Assembly (NCBI GenBank): GCA_026419655.1
Contig: JANZZA010000323.1
Coordinates: 1 to 30,507 of the forward strand
Direction: 5' to 3'
Length of the DNA: 30,507 nt
DNA from: Armatimonadota bacterium
GTDB lineage: Bacteria; Armatimonadota; Zipacnadia; Zipacnadales; FEN-943
Shown: piece after piece, positions 1 through 8,394 of the stretch
Position numbering within the stretch: position 1 is the first letter of the stretch
How the letters are laid out: each line of letters starts with the position of its first letter
Made by a program: the position numbers and the translations under genes
The notes under the pieces: model-generated
The model's database searches: none
What the model was told of the DNA's origin: nothing
The model's input: the letters and a program-made list of their open reading frames with translations, nothing else

Positions 1-841
1 CCCGATTGCCAATGACGACGCCCGGCCCAGCAACAATGTGGCCTGTTATTTCGGCTCCGTCGTGGATGTACGCATCTTTGGCAAGCTCGGTCTCCGTGAT
101 GCGGCCGCACAAGTACTGGGCAAAGCGCTGGTTGGCTTCGAGCACGTGCCACGGCTTGTCCACGTCAACAAAAAGGCCACAATGCTCGACAGCCATAACT
201 TCTCGCGAATCGTCGAGCATCATAGCGAAGGACTGAGCCAGCTCGGCCTCCATGGGAGGCATGCCACCAACTGGGACGCTGTCCATTACGCCGGGATTTG
301 TCTCAACGTAACGGAGAGCCCCTGGCGACAAAGCGTAGACGCCACACAAACGGTGGGAAGCAGACCGGTCGTGGCCCGAAACACTTGTCAAGCGGTCGCC
401 ACTCATGCCACCACACAGCCAGTCCCCAGAACTGCGGGGCCCCAGCGGGGCCAGCATCACCGCCGCATAGGGTTCCGCCGCGGTCACCCTTTTGACAAAG
501 TCTGTCAGCCCTTCATCGTCTAGGAGAACGTCCCCGTAAACAACGAGCGTCATGTCCTCCCTTTTCGCATTACCCAGGGCCATCAGCAACGCATGGGCCG
601 TCCCAGACCGCTCGTCCTGGCGAACGAAGTGCACGTCTTCCACACTTCGGAGCGCATGCCGCACACGCTCTTCCCGGTGCCCCACGACCACGCTCACCTT
701 CTCGATTCCCGCTCGCTTGAGGCAGTCCACGGTCCAATGAATCAGCGTTGTGTTACCGAGCGGGATAGCTGCTTTCTGACGTGTCAGGTCGTAAGGGAAG
801 ATTCTTCGCCCTTCGCCTGCAGCAAGTATCACCGCATGCAT
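1..841 (-). CDS. Sugar-1-phosphate nucleotidyltransferase with C-terminal beta-helix, partial
   Basis: The reading frame is open from ATG 841 to the left edge (280 codons seen), so the 3' end is missing. The N-terminus MHAVILAAGEGRR and the following K-A-A-I-P-L segment are the nucleotide-binding signature of NTP:sugar-1-phosphate transferases. A GTAHALLMAL stretch and a Y-G-D-V metal-site motif follow. The last residues in the window (AEITGHIVAGPGVVIGNR) begin hexapeptide repeats of a left-handed beta-helix, as in GlmU-like and archaeal-type bifunctional enzymes. The family makes NDP-sugars from NTP and sugar-1-phosphate in the cytoplasm. Oddities are GxGRR instead of GxGTR and QK instead of PK; the lysine is kept. 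A GGAGAG site lies just upstream of the ATG. The gene starts 25 bp after the ThyA-like gene, so the two are probably co-transcribed. The exact sugar and nucleotide cannot be read. Confidence 0.85.
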   Translation of the reverse strand, partial: MHAVILAAGEGRRIFPYDLTRQKAAIPLGNTTLIHWTVDCLKRAGIEKVSVVVGHREERVRHALRSVEDVHFVRQDERSGTAHALLMALGNAKREDMTLVVYGDVLLDDEGLTDFVKRVTAAEPYAAVMLAPLGPRSSGDWLCGGMSGDRLTSVSGHDRSASHRLCGVYALSPGALRYVETNPGVMDSVPVGGMPPMEAELAQSFAMMLDDSREVMAVEHCGLFVDVDKPWHVLEANQRFAQYLCGRITETELAKDAYIHDGAEITGHIVAGPGVVIGNR

Positions 842-866
842 GATACATCTCTCCGCCGGGCCAGAT

Positions 867-1682
867 TCACTTCTGCTCCGCTTCTCTCCTTGCTTCCTCT
901 CGGGCTTCCGCGATGATCTCGGCTACGTCTGCTGTGCGAAAGGTGCGCTGCTCGAAGTTACGCTGCTCCAGGGACCGCAAAAATCCCTCGAACTCCTCAA
1001 AATAAGAGCCATAAATGTGGAAAGAATCTGCAATGTGCGTATACTGTCCCACCTCTATCGTCCGCCCAAGACGGTCCGACAGAGCCTGGGCAAGAGCTGC
1101 CTGCAGTTCTGTAAAGGCGTACATGTTCATGAAGGCAGCCTTGAAGGCGTCATTGCTGCGCAGGTGCACGTTCATGCACAGCCTGCCGTCCACAACTCTA
1201 GCCCAGATGCGCTGAAGGCACGCCGGGTGTTCGTAACCTGCGTCTTCCCAACACTTCCAGGTCACAGCCTGAGCGCGCCTTGTGTACTCGCAAGCGGCCA
1301 GTGCTTCTACCACGTAGTCGAGCTGGTTTATGGGATCAGGCAAGCCGGGCACGGTGTACGCAGTGAGACGCTCATGGTAAGTGTACTGCCATTTGCCGTG
1401 CTCCGGATCAATCCAGTGGTCGTGGATGCCCGAGACGACCTCCTCCACGTAGAAAATGAGGTCCCGGATACCCCCCGGCATAGCGCGGTGAATACGAGGC
1501 TCGGCCATTGGGTCAGAGACAGCAATAACTGCAATGGCGTCACGGCTCGGCGGGTCGTTGGGCCCGTCGTACTGTGTCTTCACGTGGGCCCCACGCTGCC
1601 ATGTTTCCACCACGGCCTGTTCCCAACCTTCGGGGAGCGTACGAGCGCTAACGCAAACGACGGGCAATAACAAATCAGACAA
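867..1682 (-). CDS. Thymidylate synthase superfamily protein (divergent ThyA-like)
   Basis: This 271-residue protein carries the ThyA core in the right order and spacing. It has an RR pair (135-136), a cysteine at 155 (PAC) exactly 20 residues before the arginine of RSND (R175, S176, D178), N186, and a FHIY motif with H222 and Y224. These align with E. coli TS R126/R127, C146, R166, S167, D169, N177, H207 and Y209. Keeping the equivalent of N177 favours a uracil over a cytosine substrate. The usual PPCH is PACL, the bacterial RTGTGT phosphate loop is absent, and the charged C-terminus (EAREEARREAEQK) lacks the normal TS end. The N-terminal half looks more like archaeal-type TS or deoxynucleotide hydroxymethylases. 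TTG 1682 is preceded by a GGGGG site. It could be the cell's dTMP synthase or a nucleotide-modifying relative; the fold is much surer than the reaction. Confidence 0.75.
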   Translation of the reverse strand: MSDLLLPVVCVSARTLPEGWEQAVVETWQRGAHVKTQYDGPNDPPSRDAIAVIAVSDPMAEPRIHRAMPGGIRDLIFYVEEVVSGIHDHWIDPEHGKWQYTYHERLTAYTVPGLPDPINQLDYVVEALAACEYTRRAQAVTWKCWEDAGYEHPACLQRIWARVVDGRLCMNVHLRSNDAFKAAFMNMYAFTELQAALAQALSDRLGRTIEVGQYTHIADSFHIYGSYFEEFEGFLRSLEQRNFEQRTFRTADVAEIIAEAREEARREAEQK

Positions 1683-1786
1683 TGGGACTACCCCCTACGC
1701 TATTGTGGCACCCTGCCCGCGCCGCGCTATCCTCGAACCTTGGGCGGGTCGCCGGTGTCTGCAATATCGAGTGGCTACCGTCAGGC

Positions 1787-1817
1787 TTGACTTGTCTGAC
1801 TGCGAGGAGAGTATACT
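1787..1817 (+). promoter_or_regulatory. Candidate sigma70-type promoter for secA-prfB
   Basis: TTGACT (1787-1792) and TATACT (1812-1817) are separated by 19 bp, slightly longer than the optimal 17. They lie in the 229-bp gap between the divergent ThyA-like gene and secA and would give a leader of about 90 nt before the proposed secA GTG. The leader contains a five-codon ATG...TAG mini-ORF at 1828-1845. It is supported by sequence match only. Confidence 0.5.
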
Positions 1818-1911
1818 GAGGTTGCCCATGATAGCCAAGGTTTAGGCACATCAGGGCTGCATAGGCCGAAACTTAGGCCCGATGCTTTGCAAGCTGGAGC
1901 GGGAGCAAAAG

Positions 1912-4824
1912 GTGGCTGCAGTACTCAAAAGGCTGTTCGATAGCAACGAACGACAGATAGCCCGTTACAGGCGCAGGGTGGCGGAGATTAACGCCCTGGA
2001 GCCTGTCTTCGAGCGACTAACCGATGCCGAGCTACGGGCGAAAACCGACGAATTCCGGCAGCGGCTAGCGGATGGCAAGACGCTTGATGAGCTCTTGCCG
2101 GAGGCTTTTGCAGCGGTTAGAGAGGCTGCCAAACGCACCCTCGGCCAGAGGCACTTTGACGTTCAGCTCATCGGTGGCATGGTCTTACACGAGGGCAAAA
2201 TCGCCGAGATGAAAACCGGCGAGGGCAAAACCCTCACAGCCACTTTGCCCCTCTACCTTAACGCGCTCGAAGGCAAGGGAGTCCACCTGGTGACAACCAA
2301 CGACTTTCTGGTGCGCTGGCAAGCCCAATGGATGCAGCCCATCTTTGAGGCCCTGGGGATGACAGTGGGCTGGATACAGCACGATATGTCGCCATCGGAA
2401 CGGCGGGCGATGTACGCTCGGGACGTAACTTACGTGCAGAACGCTGAGCTGGGCTTCGACTACTTGCGCGACAACATGGCCAATTCCGTCCACGAGCTGG
2501 TGCTGCGAGACCTGCACTATGCCATCGTGGACGAAGTAGACAGTATCCTGGTGGACGAGGCTCGCACACCGCTGATTATCTCCGGCAGGCCTCTGCGCTC
2601 TACCCAATTCTACGTCGAGATAGACCGTCTGGTGCGACGTCTCCGGCCATCTTCCGGGCCAGAGCCTGAAAAGCATGATGGCGATTACTTCTTTGACGAG
2701 CGCACCCATCAGGCAGGCCTTACCGAGCAGGGCATTGCCCGTGTAGAGCAGATTTTGGGCATCCCCAACCTTTCCGACCCCGAATACATTGACATCGTCC
2801 ACCACGTCAACGCCGCCATTAAGGCCCATACTCTCTACAAACGGGACGTGCAGTACGTCGTCAAGGAGGGCGAAGTCATAATCGTTGACGAGTTTACCGG
2901 CCACCTCCAGCCTGGCCGACGCTATTCGGATGGCCTTCATGAGGCCATCGAGGCCAAAGAGGGCGTTCGCGTGCAGCGTCCCTTTCAGACCGTTGCCACC
3001 ATCACCTACCAGAACCTGTTCCGCATGTACCGCAAGCTCGCAGGAATGACCGGCACAGCAAAGACGGAGGAGGCGGAGTTTCGCACCATCTACGGGATGC
3101 CTGTGGTGGTCGTGCCGACTAACCGGCCCATGATACGAAAAGACTATCCCGACGTCGTTTATCGCACCAAGGAGCAGAAGTATCGCGGAATAGTCAGCGA
3201 AATATTGGGCCTGTACGTACGCGAGCAGCCCGTGCTGGTCGGCACGCGATCCGTCGAGGTATCCGAATACCTCAGCAGCCGCCTTAAGCCCGACAAGCTC
3301 CAGACCCACGCCCTGATAATGCTTTGCTACGACGCCTTAGAGCAGGCGGAAAAAAACAAGAGCCTTCGCAAGGAGAGCCGGGATGAGTATCTGGGGGTGC
3401 TTCGGAGGCCGCTGGATGAGATTCCCAGGCCGAAACTCAAACAGGTGGCCACAAGGCTGGGCGTCAAACCGGATGTCCTCGACGAAGAGAACCTGTGGCG
3501 CTTGATTGACTTGCTCGGTGTGGCCGACGAGGAGACAAAGCAGCGGCGGGTGCGCAAGTACCGCGAGCGTCTCGAGGCAGCCCTGCGCACGGGAATCCCA
3601 CACAATGTCCTCAATGCCAAGTACCATGAGGAAGAAGGGCGGATAATAGCAGAAGCTGGGCGCCCGGGCGCTGTGACCATTGCCACAAACATGGCAGGGC
3701 GCGGTGTGGACATTGTCCTCGGCGGCAAGCCTGAAGACCCCAGGAAGAGCGTCAACCCAGAGCTATACGAGAAGGTTAAGGCCCTTGGCGGACTGCACAT
3801 CCTCGGCACCGAGCGCCACGAAAGTCGCCGCATTGACAACCAGCTTCGGGGCCGCGCCGGCCGCCAAGGTGACCCCGGCAGCTCTCGCTTCTATGTGTCC
3901 CTGGAAGACGAGTTGATGCGGCTCTTCGGTCCAGAGCGGTTTGCCTTCTTGATGAAGGGTTGGCCCGAAGAGGAACCCCTCGAGCACCGCATGGTTACCA
4001 ACGCCATCGAGCGTGCGCAGAAGAAGGTCGAGGCCCGCAATTTCGAGATACGCAAAAACACTCTCAAGTACGACGACGTGATGAACAAACAACGGGAGAT
4101 AATCTACGCCGAGCGCCGCCGGGTGCTGATGGGCGAGGACATTCGCGACAGCGTAATAAACATGATAGAGCGGACCGTGCGGCGGGTAGTGGAAGAGTTC
4201 GCCAGTCCACAAATCCATCCAGAGGACCGCAACCTGCCAGCTTTATGGGAAGCTCTGCGGAACTCAGTGCCCGGCATTGAAGCTGTCGTCAGCTACGACG
4301 AGATTGTTGACTGTCATCATAAAGACCTCCCTGACATGCTTTGCGAGCGGGCCCGTGAGCTTTACAGGCGCAAGGAAGAACGCCTCGGCAGGGAACTGAT
4401 GGGTGAAATCGAGCGGACCTGGCTGCTGCGTATAACTAACCAGCGCTGGATGGACCATCTTCAGGAGATGGACTACCTGCGCGAGGGCATCTATTTGCGG
4501 GCTTACGGTCAGCTCGACCCCCTCATCCAGTATCAGAAGGAGGCAGCCGAGTACTTCGAGGCCTTGCTGCACCACATTGCTGCAGATATGACCAAGGCAG
4601 TACTCCTGACAGAGGTGGCGACCGCGGTACAGGGCGTAGACCGTTCATCGCTGCGCGAAGGGACTTTGGAAGAGATGGAAATGGCCGACGGACGCCCGAG
4701 GGTGCGCCAGCACGTGGCCGGCAAGAAGGTGGGGCGTAATGCCCCGTGTCCCTGCGGAAGCGGGCGGAAATATAAGAGCTGCTGCATGATAAAGGACGTG
4801 GCCGGGGCAAGGGAGCCGCAGTGA
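1912..4824 (+). CDS. secA: Preprotein translocase ATPase SecA
   Basis: SecA is the motor that drives unfolded preproteins through SecYEG at the membrane. From the proposed start the protein has 970 residues, with Walker A MKTGEGKT (about 100-107), the DEVD Walker B box (about 207-210), the preprotein cross-linking domain, the NBD2 segment TIATNMAGRGVDI, the helical scaffold (KYDDVMNKQREIIY), and a C-terminal CxC...CC zinc-binding tail that contacts SecB or lipid. GTG 1912 is chosen because a GGGAG site (1901-1905) lies 6 nt upstream and the first residues (VAAVLKRLFDSNER) match the family start. ATG 1882 would add ten residues but has no visible ribosome site. The protein is longer than the usual 800-900 residues because about 95 residues are inserted in NBD2. 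It is followed after 88 bp by prfB. Confidence 0.97.
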   Translation: MAAVLKRLFDSNERQIARYRRRVAEINALEPVFERLTDAELRAKTDEFRQRLADGKTLDELLPEAFAAVREAAKRTLGQRHFDVQLIGGMVLHEGKIAEMKTGEGKTLTATLPLYLNALEGKGVHLVTTNDFLVRWQAQWMQPIFEALGMTVGWIQHDMSPSERRAMYARDVTYVQNAELGFDYLRDNMANSVHELVLRDLHYAIVDEVDSILVDEARTPLIISGRPLRSTQFYVEIDRLVRRLRPSSGPEPEKHDGDYFFDERTHQAGLTEQGIARVEQILGIPNLSDPEYIDIVHHVNAAIKAHTLYKRDVQYVVKEGEVIIVDEFTGHLQPGRRYSDGLHEAIEAKEGVRVQRPFQTVATITYQNLFRMYRKLAGMTGTAKTEEAEFRTIYGMPVVVVPTNRPMIRKDYPDVVYRTKEQKYRGIVSEILGLYVREQPVLVGTRSVEVSEYLSSRLKPDKLQTHALIMLCYDALEQAEKNKSLRKESRDEYLGVLRRPLDEIPRPKLKQVATRLGVKPDVLDEENLWRLIDLLGVADEETKQRRVRKYRERLEAALRTGIPHNVLNAKYHEEEGRIIAEAGRPGAVTIATNMAGRGVDIVLGGKPEDPRKSVNPELYEKVKALGGLHILGTERHESRRIDNQLRGRAGRQGDPGSSRFYVSLEDELMRLFGPERFAFLMKGWPEEEPLEHRMVTNAIERAQKKVEARNFEIRKNTLKYDDVMNKQREIIYAERRRVLMGEDIRDSVINMIERTVRRVVEEFASPQIHPEDRNLPALWEALRNSVPGIEAVVSYDEIVDCHHKDLPDMLCERARELYRRKEERLGRELMGEIERTWLLRITNQRWMDHLQEMDYLREGIYLRAYGQLDPLIQYQKEAAEYFEALLHHIAADMTKAVLLTEVATAVQGVDRSSLREGTLEEMEMADGRPRVRQHVAGKKVGRNAPCPCGSGRKYKSCCMIKDVAGAREPQ

Positions 4825-4912
4825 GGTGCACACGAACCCAGAGCCCCGGCGCGTGTCTAATACGTCGGTATGGCCTACTGGCAAGGGGCCGATAAGGTAG
4901 GAGCGACAGCAG

Positions 4913-6035
4913 ATGATGCGGGAAATGCTCGAAGAAGTGTCGGCGCTACGACAGCGGCTTGCAGAAATGTGGGATCGCCTTTGACATAGACGGCAGGCGG
5001 TCGCGAGTAGCGGAACTTGAAAACCAGACGAAGGCGCCCGACTTGTGGGCCGACCCGAAGGTGGCTGCCGATCTCGCACGAAGAATTGCCAGACTGCGGG
5101 AAGCCGTCAAACCCTGGGAAGACTTGCGGCGAAGGCTGGAAGACCTTGAGGTGTTGGTGCAACTGGCTGCTGAGGAAGACGACCACCAGACTGCAGCCGA
5201 GGCTCAGGCCGAACTGGCCGACCTGAGAAAGACCCTGGCCGCCCTGGAAGTAGAGGCTCTCTTTTCCAGCCCCGTGGACGAGGAAAACGCGATTCTGGCT
5301 ATCACTGCGGGGGCAGGCGGCACCGACGCCTGTGACTGGGCTGAGATGCTGCTGAGGATGTACCGTCTATGGGCTGAGCACCGGGGGCTTGACTTCAGCG
5401 TGCTCAGTTTCGTTGAGGGCGATGGGGCAGGCTTCCGCAACGTGACCGCCAGGGTGGCTGGCCCCTTCGCCTATGGGCGGCTCAAAGCCGAAGACGGTGT
5501 CCATAGGCTTGTCCGCCTCTCGCCCTTTGACTCTGCCCACCGGCGCCACACAAGTTTTGCGGCAGTGGAAGTGCTGCCGGAAGTCTCCGACGACATCGAG
5601 ATAGAAATCCGTGAAGAGGATTTGCGCATAGACACCTTCCGTTCGTCGGGTGCTGGCGGCCAGCACGTCAACAAGACTGATTCAGCCGTGCGAATAACGC
5701 ACCTGCCAACGGGTATAGTAGTACAGTGCCAGAACGAAAGATCACAACATGCAAACCGTCGGACGGCGATGGCAGTCCTACGGTCAAGGCTTTACGACCT
5801 GGAGCGACGCCGGAAGCAGGCCGAGAGAGCAAAGTTGCGCGACGAACGTGGCGAGATAAGTTTCGCAAACCAGATTCGTTCCTATGTGCTGCATCCGTAC
5901 ACCATGGTCAAGGACCACCGGACCGGCGTGCAGACAGGCAACGTTGAGGCTGTGCTTAACGGAGAGATTGACGAGTTCATTATGGCATGGCTTCAGCAGC
6001 AGGCCGCTGGGGCGAAGGATGAAGCGGTGGAGTAG
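4913..6035 (+). CDS. prfB: Peptide chain release factor 2, expressed by programmed +1 frameshift
   Basis: RF2 recognises UGA and UAA stop codons and triggers peptide release in the ribosome. ATG 4913 follows an AGGAG site (4899-4903). The first 23 codons end at CTT (4979-4981) and an in-frame TGA (4982-4984). A +1 shift continues at GAC 4983 with DIDGRRSRVAELENQ and runs to TAG 6035, giving about 373 residues, the normal RF2 size. The codon-recognition tripeptide SPF (about 203-205) identifies RF2 rather than RF1, and GGQ (about 248-250, in SSGAGGQHVNKT) is the catalytic loop. A single-frame gene call would wrongly begin at 4959 and replace the true N-terminus. The gene sits directly behind secA, a common bacterial pairing. 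Confidence 0.97.
4979..4985 (+). promoter_or_regulatory. RF2 autoregulatory +1 frameshift site (CTT TGA C)
   Basis: The heptamer CTTTGAC is the conserved bacterial prfB shift site. When RF2 is scarce the ribosome pauses at UGA, the Leu tRNA slips from CUU to UUU, and translation continues in the +1 frame. A GTGGGA stretch at 4969-4974 could act as the internal SD-like stimulator, but it is weaker and one or two bases further away than the E. coli AGGGGG element. Confidence 0.95.
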
Positions 6036-6062
6036 CCGCGAGTGAAATGAGGGGTGAGGACG

Positions 6063-6722
6063 ATGGGCAAGATGTGGCCGATTGCTGCACTAGTGGTTGC
6101 AGTGTTTGCGTGGTTCGCAGGGAGCGCGGCAGGCCAAGCCGACCTGCCCGTCACCGAGTTGCCGCTGAGCACGAAAGGGGCGGCCTCGGCCGAGGTGAGC
6201 TTCGGGGATCTGGCTTCTGACGCCCTGTGCCAGGTCTCGGGTGCCGGCATTGCTCTGGTCCCCGCGGTGGCCTTGAAGGACGGCGTCATAAACCCGGGGC
6301 CCTTCGACCTGACCGCAGTTGCCGCCCTCCTTCAGAAGCCTGAGGAGACGTGGGCTGTCTCGCGCTTGAAGGGCAGCCAGATTCGCGCAGCTTTGGAGCG
6401 CAGCCTTTCACGGCTGCCGCTGCCGAACCTGGCATTTTTGCAAGTTGCTGGCCTCGTCGTGACCTATGATCCTGAGGCACCTCGGGACAGCCGGGTAAAG
6501 CGAGTTTTGGTGGGCGGCACGGAGCTAAACGAAGCAGAAACCTACGAGGTTGCCATGCCGCTGTCCCTCGCTAAGGGTGGGGCAGGCTATTTCCAGATTT
6601 TCGACGCCAGCTCCATTGTCCGCCAAGGCAACCAGGGCCTGGCAAGCATTATCTTCGGCTTCGCGAGCGAAAAGGGAAGTGTAAGTTACACAGGCCAGGG
6701 CAGAATTGTGGCAGAGCGGTAG
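6063..6722 (+). CDS. Exported stand-alone 5'-nucleotidase C-terminal domain protein
   Basis: The protein has 219 residues, starting with a signal peptide (MGKMWP, a hydrophobic stretch to about residue 20, then SAAGQA as a likely cleavage site). The rest matches the substrate-binding C-terminal domain of UshA/YfkN-type 5'-nucleotidases: SFGDLASDAL, AGIALVPAVAL, VSRLKGSQIRAALERSL, FLQVAGLVVTYDP and a GGAGYFQIF segment near the end. The N-terminal metallophosphatase domain that does the hydrolysis is missing, and nothing upstream could encode it because prfB ends 27 bp earlier. It therefore probably binds nucleosides or a related ligand outside the membrane, or works with a separate phosphatase. 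ATG 6063 is preferred over GTG 6054 because GAGGGG (6049-6054) lies 8 nt upstream. It may be read through from prfB. Confidence 0.8.
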   Translation: MGKMWPIAALVVAVFAWFAGSAAGQADLPVTELPLSTKGAASAEVSFGDLASDALCQVSGAGIALVPAVALKDGVINPGPFDLTAVAALLQKPEETWAVSRLKGSQIRAALERSLSRLPLPNLAFLQVAGLVVTYDPEAPRDSRVKRVLVGGTELNEAETYEVAMPLSLAKGGAGYFQIFDASSIVRQGNQGLASIIFGFASEKGSVSYTGQGRIVAER

Positions 6723-6894
6723 GCGGCCCTACCTGCACAGAGGGATAAGCGTCCCCAACAGCACGGAGCGCTTGCGTAGCGGCCCGCCTCGAGGCAGAGA
6801 GGCTGCATTATTGCCACGTGTCCTGGGCAAACCGCGCAGTTGGCTCTGATTCCAGACCGCTGGCTTTCTTGCCGCTGTGTGGCCCGAGGGATCC

Positions 6895-7425
6895 TCAGTA
6901 GACAACGCACTCTTGGTAGTGAGGATTGGCAAGAAGGCCACGGTTGCGTGACTTAGTAACGGCTATCTCGCGGGCCATGCCCAAGGCATCCTCGGCGCTG
7001 GTTGCTTTTAGCCTAAGCGTCCACAGTGTCCCCGTTTGAAGGCCACTGATTCTGTCGCCAAAGCCTAGCTTGCTAAGAGCGTTCCGCAGCCCTTCACCAG
7101 GGTCGTAATCAGCATCCCGCACAAGGCATCTAACGTCATAGATTCCTTCCTGCGCGACGATGGTCTCCTCGCCGGTTACCACGCGTGTTTCAAAAACATG
7201 CTTGTTGGGATTAACGAATAGAGTAGTTTTCTGGGCGAGCTGGCGGACGAAGGCCTCAGCTTCCTCGGCAGAAGAAGCCTCAACGGAAAACAGATAATGG
7301 TCGGCGCGCTTGAGGTCTACCAGCTTTTCGGCGTAGCCCAGCCGCCGGCGCAAAGCGTTGGCGGCCGTCAGCGCAGTAACGTCAGGTATCTTCAGGCGAA
7401 CTAGAAGCTCTACCTGGTACGTCAT
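6895..7425 (-). CDS. purS: Tandem-duplicated PurS, FGAM synthase subunit
   Basis: PurS is a small (about 80-residue) subunit of the formylglycinamidine ribonucleotide synthase complex and helps pass ammonia from PurQ to PurL. This 176-residue protein contains two PurS-like copies, at about residues 3-82 and 95-176. Both show the pattern Y-x-V, LVR, N-A-L...LG, A-x-SAE-x-A, then NP followed by an E and a V-V ending. A short linker (VTGEETIVAQEG) joins them. The start ATG has GGGGAGG 7 nt upstream. It follows purQ by 49 bp as the last gene of the operon, whereas the usual order is purS before purQ. No purL lies in the window. A fused dimer is the natural reading, since PurS normally dimerises. 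Confidence 0.8.
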   Translation of the reverse strand: MTYQVELLVRLKIPDVTALTAANALRRRLGYAEKLVDLKRADHYLFSVEASSAEEAEAFVRQLAQKTTLFVNPNKHVFETRVVTGEETIVAQEGIYDVRCLVRDADYDPGEGLRNALSKLGFGDRISGLQTGTLWTLRLKATSAEDALGMAREIAVTKSRNRGLLANPHYQECVVY

Positions 7426-7474
7426 CGGTTCTTCCTCCCCGCATAGCTTCGCCCAGCCGGGGAAGCGCCGAAAG

Positions 7475-8335
7475 TTATCCGCGCACTACTTCCGCCAATC
7501 TTTCCAGGAGGGCATCGCGCATCGAGGTAAACACGGCAAGCCCAGGCCCCGGCCCCATGCTGGCACTCGGGTCGCCCCAAACCTCGAGCTTGCGCTGAGA
7601 GGCCTCGTGCCGCAGCTCCGAGGGCACTTGGCGCAAGAAGCTACAGCGCTCCGGATGGGGCATCATGGCCAGCACATTGCCCTGCGGGTTACACAGGCCG
7701 GCTATGTTAGCAAGGGCACCGTTAGGATTTACCTCCGGGGTGTCTACAACCTCGCCGTCGGCCGTGCAGTATTGAAAGACGATCTGGCCGTTGTGCTCCA
7801 GTGTTCCCAGCAAACCGGGCAGCGTTGTAGTGAAGCGGCCTTCGCCGTGAGCGATAGGAATGGGAAGGATTTCTCCCTGAGCAATATTTCGCGTCATCCA
7901 ACACTTTCCGGCAGGCGCGACGTGCTTGATGAACACCCATCGGCAGCAGAAGCTTGATACGCGGCCTTGGGGATGCGGCCGGTTGGGTGCCAGTGCCATC
8001 TCAACTTCTCCCGGATTCAACCCTGGTACGAGCCCTGCCTCAACGAGTACCTGTGCGCCATTGCATATACCCAGCACGGGCTTGCCGTGTTCTGTCACCT
8101 CCACAAACATCGCCTCAACTATCGGTTCCTTGGTGGCAATGACACCAGCGCGCACACGGTCTTGGTAAGAAAAGCCGCCACCGATGATGTAGCCGTCGTA
8201 CTCACGCAAGAGCGCCGGATCGCGGTTCCAGCGGAACAGGTCGCAGACCATCCCCGCAGACTCTGCGGCTCGTTTCGTCTCGGCCTCACAGTTGGAGCCC
8301 GGGAACTGGATGAGGGCAACCCGAGGCTGGCGCAC
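7475..8335 (-). CDS. purQ: FGAM synthase glutaminase subunit PurQ
   Basis: PurQ releases ammonia from glutamine for the fourth step of purine synthesis, working with PurS and PurL. The protein has 286 residues and starts RQPRVALIQFPGSNCEAET, the PurQ signature. The nucleophile elbow GICNGAQVL holds the catalytic cysteine, and MPHPER near the C-terminus supplies the histidine and glutamate. GTG 8335 is chosen because AGGAGG (8345-8350) lies 9 nt upstream; a longer frame to 8404 would add 23 basic residues that are not family-like. At about 286 residues it is longer than B. subtilis PurQ (about 227) but in the range of the longer PurQ class. The downstream neighbour is the double PurS gene and the upstream neighbour is ackA. 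Confidence 0.93.
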   Translation of the reverse strand: MRQPRVALIQFPGSNCEAETKRAAESAGMVCDLFRWNRDPALLREYDGYIIGGGFSYQDRVRAGVIATKEPIVEAMFVEVTEHGKPVLGICNGAQVLVEAGLVPGLNPGEVEMALAPNRPHPQGRVSSFCCRWVFIKHVAPAGKCWMTRNIAQGEILPIPIAHGEGRFTTTLPGLLGTLEHNGQIVFQYCTADGEVVDTPEVNPNGALANIAGLCNPQGNVLAMMPHPERCSFLRQVPSELRHEASQRKLEVWGDPSASMGPGPGLAVFTSMRDALLERLAEVVRG

Positions 8336-8394
8336 GGTGGTTTTCCTCCTCTCTAGATGTGCTCGCGATTTCCTCTTGCCAGTGCCCCGTCGCC

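Noticed and set aside
840..1670. A 276-codon open frame on the plus strand
   Set aside because: It is the mirror of the ThyA-like gene, which shows conserved catalytic residues; the plus frame has none.
2185..3309. A 374-codon open frame on the minus strand
   Set aside because: It is antisense to secA, whose protein is unmistakable through this region.
4959..4982. ATG 4959 as the start of prfB
   Set aside because: The MQKCGIAF N-terminus is the out-of-frame reading of the RF2 leader; the zero frame from 4913 with the CTTTGAC shift gives the family N-terminus.
6723..6894. Intrinsic terminator between the convergent nucleotidase-domain and purS genes
   Set aside because: Only a five-base-pair stem and no T-tract are visible.
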